From the NCBI GenBank assembly GCA_017481595.1, contig JAFUOY010000036.1:1-64000 (forward strand): a DNA stretch of 64,000 bases, read 5' to 3'. The position numbers and the translations under genes are program-made. Positions 63,043 to 64,000 of this stretch are shown here, piece by piece (the stretch's first letter is position 1; every line of letters begins with the position of its first letter). Under the pieces are notes generated by a model that did not search any database, was not told where the DNA came from, and worked only from the letters and a program-made list of their open reading frames with translations. This stretch comes from Clostridia bacterium. GTDB lineage: Bacteria > Bacillota > Clostridia > Oscillospirales > CAG-272.

Positions 63043-64000
63043 TCTGTTTCTCCTTTAATATATCGGATATTGTGTCAATAAGCTTATCCATCATATCCTT
63101 TGTACCTATGGTGATACGGTTAAAATCCTTTATCTTTTCCTTTGTGAAATGACGGATAAGAATACCTCTTTTCTTAAGCTCAAGATAAAGCTCTGCTCCC
63201 GAGATCTCGCTATGCCTTGCAAATACAAAATTCGCAAAGGAGGGAAGAACAAAAAATCCCATTTTTTCAAGAGCATTTTTCGTATACTCCCTGTTTTCCA
63301 TAACGGTCTTACAGTTGTTCATATAATAATCGTTATCATCAAGGACCGCGCATCCTACCGCCATTGTCATTCTGTTTACGTTATAGGGGTTAGTGGAATA
63401 TTTTACCGTATTAAGATCGGCTATAAGCTCCTTATTTCCTATACCGAAGCCAAGGCGCGCTCCCGCCAAGGAGCGCGATTTTGAAAATGTGCCCGTTACA
63501 AGAAGGTTATCATATTTTTTTGTAAGCTGTACTGCGCTTTCCGCTCCAAAATCCACGTACGCCTCGTCAATTATAACCACGTTATCGGGATTTGAGGCTA
63601 CTATCTTCTCTATCTGCCAAAGGGGTAAAGCCATACCCGTCGGGGCGTTGGGATTTGCAATTATGATATTTTTCCCAATTCCCACGTAGTCGTTATAGTC
63701 AATGGAAAAATCATCCTTTAAGGGAATTACGGTATATGGAATATGATTCAGCTCCGCAAACACGGGATAAAAGCCATAGGTTATATCGGGAAATACGATG
63801 GGATGGGACTCGTCGCAAAATGCCATAAAGGCAAAATTGATTATCTCATCGGAGCCATTGGTCATAAGGACGCATTCCTTGTCAATTTTAAACACGTCCC
63901 CCATCCTTTTTACAAGGGGAGTACACTCAGGGTCGGAGTAAAGCTGAAGCTTACCCGCCTCCTCCTTAGCCGCCAAAAGCGCATTTTCCGAGGGAGGAAA
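63029..64000 (-). CDS. hisC: Histidinol-phosphate aminotransferase, partial (5' end outside window)
   Basis: Class I/II PLP aminotransferase that converts imidazole acetol phosphate to histidinol phosphate. The frame is open to the right edge, and the edge residues FPPSENALLAAK match the usual N-terminal substrate loop, so only about 30 residues are missing. MTNGSDEIINF is the cofactor-phosphate region, IANPNAPTG and IIDEAYVDF follow, and the Schiff-base lysine is in GTFSKSRSLAGARLGFG. It heads the visible his operon, whose promoter lies outside the window. Confidence 0.95.
   Translation of the reverse strand, partial: FPPSENALLAAKEEAGKLQLYSDPECTPLVKRMGDVFKIDKECVLMTNGSDEIINFAFMAFCDESHPIVFPDITYGFYPVFAELNHIPYTVIPLKDDFSIDYNDYVGIGKNIIIANPNAPTGMALPLWQIEKIVASNPDNVVIIDEAYVDFGAESAVQLTKKYDNLLVTGTFSKSRSLAGARLGFGIGNKELIADLNTVKYSTNPYNVNRMTMAVGCAVLDDNDYYMNNCKTVMENREYTKNALEKMGFFVLPSFANFVFARHSEISGAELYLELKKRGILIRHFTKEKIKDFNRITIGTKDMMDKLIDTISDILKEKQNENL

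Overview
The window reads as a chromosome segment from a Gram-positive, low-to-moderate GC anaerobe of the class Clostridia (Bacillota), probably an uncultured gut lineage. The evidence is the str-type ribosomal protein cluster, strong AGGAGG ribosome binding sites, many consensus TTGACA-17-TATAAT promoters, U-tailed intrinsic terminators, a T-box leader on trpB, lipobox lipoproteins, a type II pantothenate kinase and several glycan-degrading enzymes. The species cannot be named from sequence alone. Most of the window is ordinary housekeeping gene content in short operons.

Layout. 0-3.5 kb: rpsG (cut by the window edge), rpsL, an AEC-family transporter, ftsZ. 3.6-9.7 kb: a minus-strand operon ligA-cca-GH3 beta-glucosidase. 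9.9-14 kb: a C39-like protein that has lost its catalytic residues, three tRNA genes, a decayed hairpin-array element, and an XRE regulator divergent from a repeat lipoprotein. 14-19 kb: ung with a sugar-phosphate isomerase-like gene, ThuA, pantothenate kinase, a palindromic repeat, NUDIX and SGNH hydrolases. 19-28 kb: a polar amino acid ABC importer, an M14 peptidase, a membrane protein, two tandem FKBP/trigger-factor-like lipoproteins, and trpB behind a tryptophan T-box. 28-36 kb: small hydrolases, Fic, an exonuclease/endonuclease/phosphatase-fold protein beside tRNA-Arg and its partial copies, RadC-like, GT2, iron alcohol dehydrogenase. 36-45 kb: a large glycoside hydrolase-like protein, an ECF sigma factor with a long C-terminal extension, an AT-rich pair of ABC exporters flanked by a duplication of the sigma gene 3' end, and GH43. 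45-50 kb: a four-helix-bundle gene behind a symmetric hairpin array, tRNA-Glu and tRNA-Met, thyA-folA, thioesterase, VTC/DUF4956. 50-58.9 kb: a second palindromic repeat and an orphan half array, regulators, an acyltransferase/GT8/GT8/acyltransferase cluster, a small Cys-rich ORF, P-loop protein, GNAT, nucleoside phosphorylase, S51 peptidase. 58.9-64 kb: the 3' part of a histidine operon (hisC-B-H-A-F-IE-K).

The most unusual signal is a family of elements made of short variable hairpins joined by a constant linker. The linker appears in one orientation in the left half and as its reverse complement in the right half, and the array sits directly upstream of a four-helix-bundle (S23/Avd-like) gene. 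One copy is intact (45.3-45.9 kb), one is decayed (11.5-11.8 kb) and one is an orphan half (50.6-50.7 kb). Each has its own linker sequence. A second unusual signal is a hairpin of 48-49 nt with covarying stems, found twice at the same point inside T-loop sequences of tRNA fragments (31.5 and 45.2 kb). Both occur next to duplicated tRNA fragments, which suggests mobile or integrative activity around tRNA genes.
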